From Alkalimarinus alittae (GTDB lineage: Bacteria; Pseudomonadota; Gammaproteobacteria; Pseudomonadales; Oleiphilaceae), in NCBI RefSeq assembly GCF_026016465.1, contig NZ_CP100390.1:1526001-1590000 (forward strand): a stretch of 64,000 nucleotides of DNA, in the 5' to 3' direction. Below the pieces are notes generated by a model. The model was given only the letters and a program-made list of their open reading frames with translations. It made no database searches and had not been told where the DNA came from. The position numbers and the translations under genes are program-made. Shown piece by piece: positions 61,143-64,000 of the stretch; the stretch's first letter is position 1, and every line of letters starts with the position of its first letter.

Positions 61143-62789
61143 CTAAGTTTTGTGGTTCATACGGTTGTAAACGTTGAACTTACCAGTAGGTGTAGTTAGA
61201 CCTTTGATGCGAGTAATCTCTTTAAGTGTTTTCGCATCATAAACTACGATCTCACCAGTAGGGTTGCTCGCATCAGCACGGTTCCATACTGAAACCCAAA
61301 CTTCTGTGCCGTCTTGGTTGAACTCCATGTGAAGTGCTGCTTTGCCTTCTTCTTCAGTTACACGGATTGTTTTAACAATCTTATGTGTATCTTTGTCGAA
61401 AACCTGAACACTTTGCTGAACTTCTGGCTCTGGGTGCTTCAACTGATCTGCCCAAACGTACTGTGAATCTGGGTGAGTTCGGATGAATACGCCTGCGCCG
61501 TCAGTTTCAACGGTGTAGCACATTTTCCACGCTTGATCAGGGTGCCCGATTGGGTCGTTGCCCCAAACAGATACTTCGCCCTTACCAAGGTGAGTGGTTG
61601 CGCCAACAGGTCCGCACTTCTTATCAGTCCAGTTAGCACCTGGTCCTGGGTGTGGAAGAGAAGCAACATCGATGATCTTCTCAAGCTTACGCTCTTTGGT
61701 ATCGACAACAACCATCTGGTTAGACGCGTTTGCTGCAATCTGGAAGTAACGACCGGTTGGGTCGAAGAATCCATCGTGTAAGAACTTAGCGGTATCCATT
61801 TGGTCGATACGTAAGTTGTTAATGTCGCTGTAATCAACCTGCCACATTTGACCTAATTCTTTAATTGCAACCATCCAGGTTGGTTCATTAGGTGTGGTGT
61901 AAATTGCTGCAACACGTGCTTCGTTTACGTATTCGCCGTCAACGTTGATACCACGAGAAGAAACCACTTTTAATGGATCAAGCGTTTCTGCATCCATGAT
62001 AACGAAGTGTGGTGGCCAGTAACCGCCGGCAATAACGTATTTTCCATCACCTGATACCGCGATATCACGTGCGTCATACGCCATTTTAGTTTCTGCAACC
62101 AACATCTTGTCAGGTGTCTGCCACAAATCGATCTTGTTGACTTTACCGTCACGACCGATGGTGTACCAGAAACGACCTACTTCATCTTTAGGCTTAGCAT
62201 CTGTCTTATGGTGCTCAGTACCTTTGATTACGTGTACTGCATAACCGGTATCGATGTGAGACACGATTTTGTGATTATCACCATCGATGATAGCTGCTTT
62301 ACCGGCATCACGTTCGATAACAACAAAAAAGTTTTTCCAGTTAAGACCGTGTAGAGGCTTTGTTGGGTAGTCTTTTGGTGCAACGTACTCTTTTGTGTAC
62401 TCTTTCATCATGTCTAAAGACATTTCAGGTGGAACAGGTGGTTCCATCTGGATGTAAGTAGCCAGCATAGATATCTCTTTCTTGCTAAAGATATCGTCAA
62501 AGTTGTTCATGCCGCCTTCAGTACCGTAAGAGATGATTTTCTCTAGACGCTTTTGACCTTTTTTCAAGGTTTCTTCAGGTAAAAGGCTCTTACCTGTTGC
62601 GCCTTTACGTAAAACACCGTGACAACCAGCGCAACGCTGGAAATATAGTGTTTTTGCTGTTTCAAAGTCAGCATCGCTTAAGGTTGGGCTTTTAGCAGCT
62701 GCAGCAAATGCTCCAGTGCTTCCGGAAAGCGCTGCGGTAGTCAGGGTGACTGCTGCGGCTAGTTTTCCAAGTGTTAGAGTTTTTTTCAT
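61143..62789 (-). CDS. nirS: Cytochrome cd1 nitrite reductase NirS
   Basis: 548 aa. A signal peptide (LAAAVTLTTAALSGSTGAFA) precedes the cytochrome c domain with CAGCH (Cys53-His57). The d1 propeller begins near NWKNFFVVIERDAGKAA; histidines in TGYAVHVIKGTEHHK and KAALHMEFNQDG correspond to d1-site residues of known cd1 reductases. It reduces nitrite to NO in the periplasm. The start ATG follows GGGAG on the minus strand. A DNR box lies 67-80 bases upstream. It is followed by a strong terminator. Confidence 0.97.
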   Translation of the reverse strand: MKKTLTLGKLAAAVTLTTAALSGSTGAFAAAAKSPTLSDADFETAKTLYFQRCAGCHGVLRKGATGKSLLPEETLKKGQKRLEKIISYGTEGGMNNFDDIFSKKEISMLATYIQMEPPVPPEMSLDMMKEYTKEYVAPKDYPTKPLHGLNWKNFFVVIERDAGKAAIIDGDNHKIVSHIDTGYAVHVIKGTEHHKTDAKPKDEVGRFWYTIGRDGKVNKIDLWQTPDKMLVAETKMAYDARDIAVSGDGKYVIAGGYWPPHFVIMDAETLDPLKVVSSRGINVDGEYVNEARVAAIYTTPNEPTWMVAIKELGQMWQVDYSDINNLRIDQMDTAKFLHDGFFDPTGRYFQIAANASNQMVVVDTKERKLEKIIDVASLPHPGPGANWTDKKCGPVGATTHLGKGEVSVWGNDPIGHPDQAWKMCYTVETDGAGVFIRTHPDSQYVWADQLKHPEPEVQQSVQVFDKDTHKIVKTIRVTEEEGKAALHMEFNQDGTEVWVSVWNRADASNPTGEIVVYDAKTLKEITRIKGLTTPTGKFNVYNRMNHKT

Positions 62790-62855
62790 TGATGACGTCT
62801 CCCTTCAAGGACTAATTGTCGGAGCTAACGTTATGCCTCTAAAGGATTACAAACC

Positions 62856-62869
62856 TTGACCATAATCAA
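62856..62869 (-). promoter_or_regulatory. FNR/DNR-type box of nirS
   Basis: TTGACCATAATCAA matches TTGAY-N4-RTCAA in both half-sites. Its centre is about 73 bases upstream of the nirS start codon, suitable for activation from near -41.5. Confidence 0.85.
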
Positions 62870-63051
62870 GAGAAATTAGGACAGTTAATTTTCGATTTAC
62901 TAAATAACAAAAGATTGATCTAGATTATGGTTTTAGTAAGAACGGTATTATCTCTATATACCTCTAAATTGGTATTTTCATAAATCTATTGATAAGTAAG
63001 AGGCAGTTTATTGATTACATATACAAAAAATATTTTTTAAAAATGAGAAGG

Positions 63052-63065
63052 TTGACCAAAATCAA
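63052..63065 (+). promoter_or_regulatory. FNR/DNR-type box of norCB
   Basis: TTGACCAAAATCAA matches the consensus in both half-sites. A TACCTT -10 candidate at 63088-63093 places the box near -41.5. Confidence 0.86.
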
Positions 63066-63147
63066 GGGTTTTACATCAGGGTGCGAGTACCTTTAGCTTG
63101 CACTCAATTGCTGACAACAATTGCTAATAACGAAGGAGAGCATCGAA

Positions 63148-64000
<853 letters not shown>

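Larger units (their letters stand above)
62790..63147. promoter_or_regulatory. Divergent nirS-norC control region
   Basis: 358 bases with no gene. It contains one DNR-type box for each direction (62856-62869 for nirS, 63052-63065 for norC). The middle is AT-rich with several TTGAT half-sites but no third full site. Confidence 0.8.

Noticed and set aside
62915-62928. TTGATCTAGATTAT as a further DNR box between nirS and norC
   Set aside because: The right half-site has two mismatches, and better sites already account for both genes.

Overview
The window reads as chromosome of a free-living, probably marine gammaproteobacterium with moderately AT-rich DNA. This is inferred from gene content: NirS-type denitrification, a self-contained B12 pathway with CbtAB cobalt uptake, UmuDC/RecQ/RmuC, a DUF1631-GGDEF-EAL protein and a Marinobacter-like fatty acyl-CoA reductase. 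No rRNA, tRNA, CRISPR array, insertion sequence or prophage gene was recognised. The genus cannot be fixed from the sequence alone.

Layout. (1) 1-8651: the end of an operon of three very large, tightly coupled proteins (921, 1512 and 441 aa) that I cannot assign to a named family; this is the best candidate here for an undescribed system. (2) 8678-10854: a LysE-type exporter, a secreted protein with a carboxypeptidase-like domain, and a small unknown protein. (3) 10875-33577: a cobalamin locus. A sigma70-like promoter and a cobalamin riboswitch lead into cbtB, cbtA, a fused ChlI-ChlD chelatase subunit, cobO, cobB/cbiA, a truncated Ni/Co-transporter remnant, cbiD, cobK, cobH, cobL, cobI, cbiG, cobJ and cobM. 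Convergent to these is cbiX; then follow cobW, cobN, cobQ, cbiB, cobC and a HupE-type permease, closed by a strong terminator. (4) 33611-47441: housekeeping and unknown genes (PhzF, an isochorismate lyase-like protein, an internally duplicated membrane protein, YghU, LexA-controlled umuDC, recQ, rmuC, the c-di-GMP protein, and a secreted repeat-like protein). (5) 47468-64000: denitrification. norQ and a small membrane gene are on the plus strand; a fatty acyl-CoA reductase interrupts; then the minus-strand nir genes run from nirS leftwards through a nirT-like multihaem fusion, a cupredoxin, nirC, F, D, L, G, H, J, E and N. norC and norB diverge from nirS and run off the right edge.

How they work together. 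The B12 genes mix hallmarks of the oxygen-independent route (CbiD, CbiG, CbiX) with hallmarks of late cobalt insertion (CobN, CobW, ChlID). Neither cobA nor late nucleotide-loop genes lie in the B12 locus. NirE, in the haem d1 operon, is the only uroporphyrinogen III methyltransferase in the window, so precorrin-2 is a branch point between B12 and haem d1. The nir genes build and deliver haem d1 to NirS, which reduces nitrite to NO; NorBC, with NorQ as maturation ATPase, reduces NO to N2O. FNR/DNR-type boxes (TTGAY-N4-RTCAA) lie before nirS, norC, the cupredoxin gene and norQ, with a weaker one before nirJ, which suggests one anaerobic/NO-responsive regulon.
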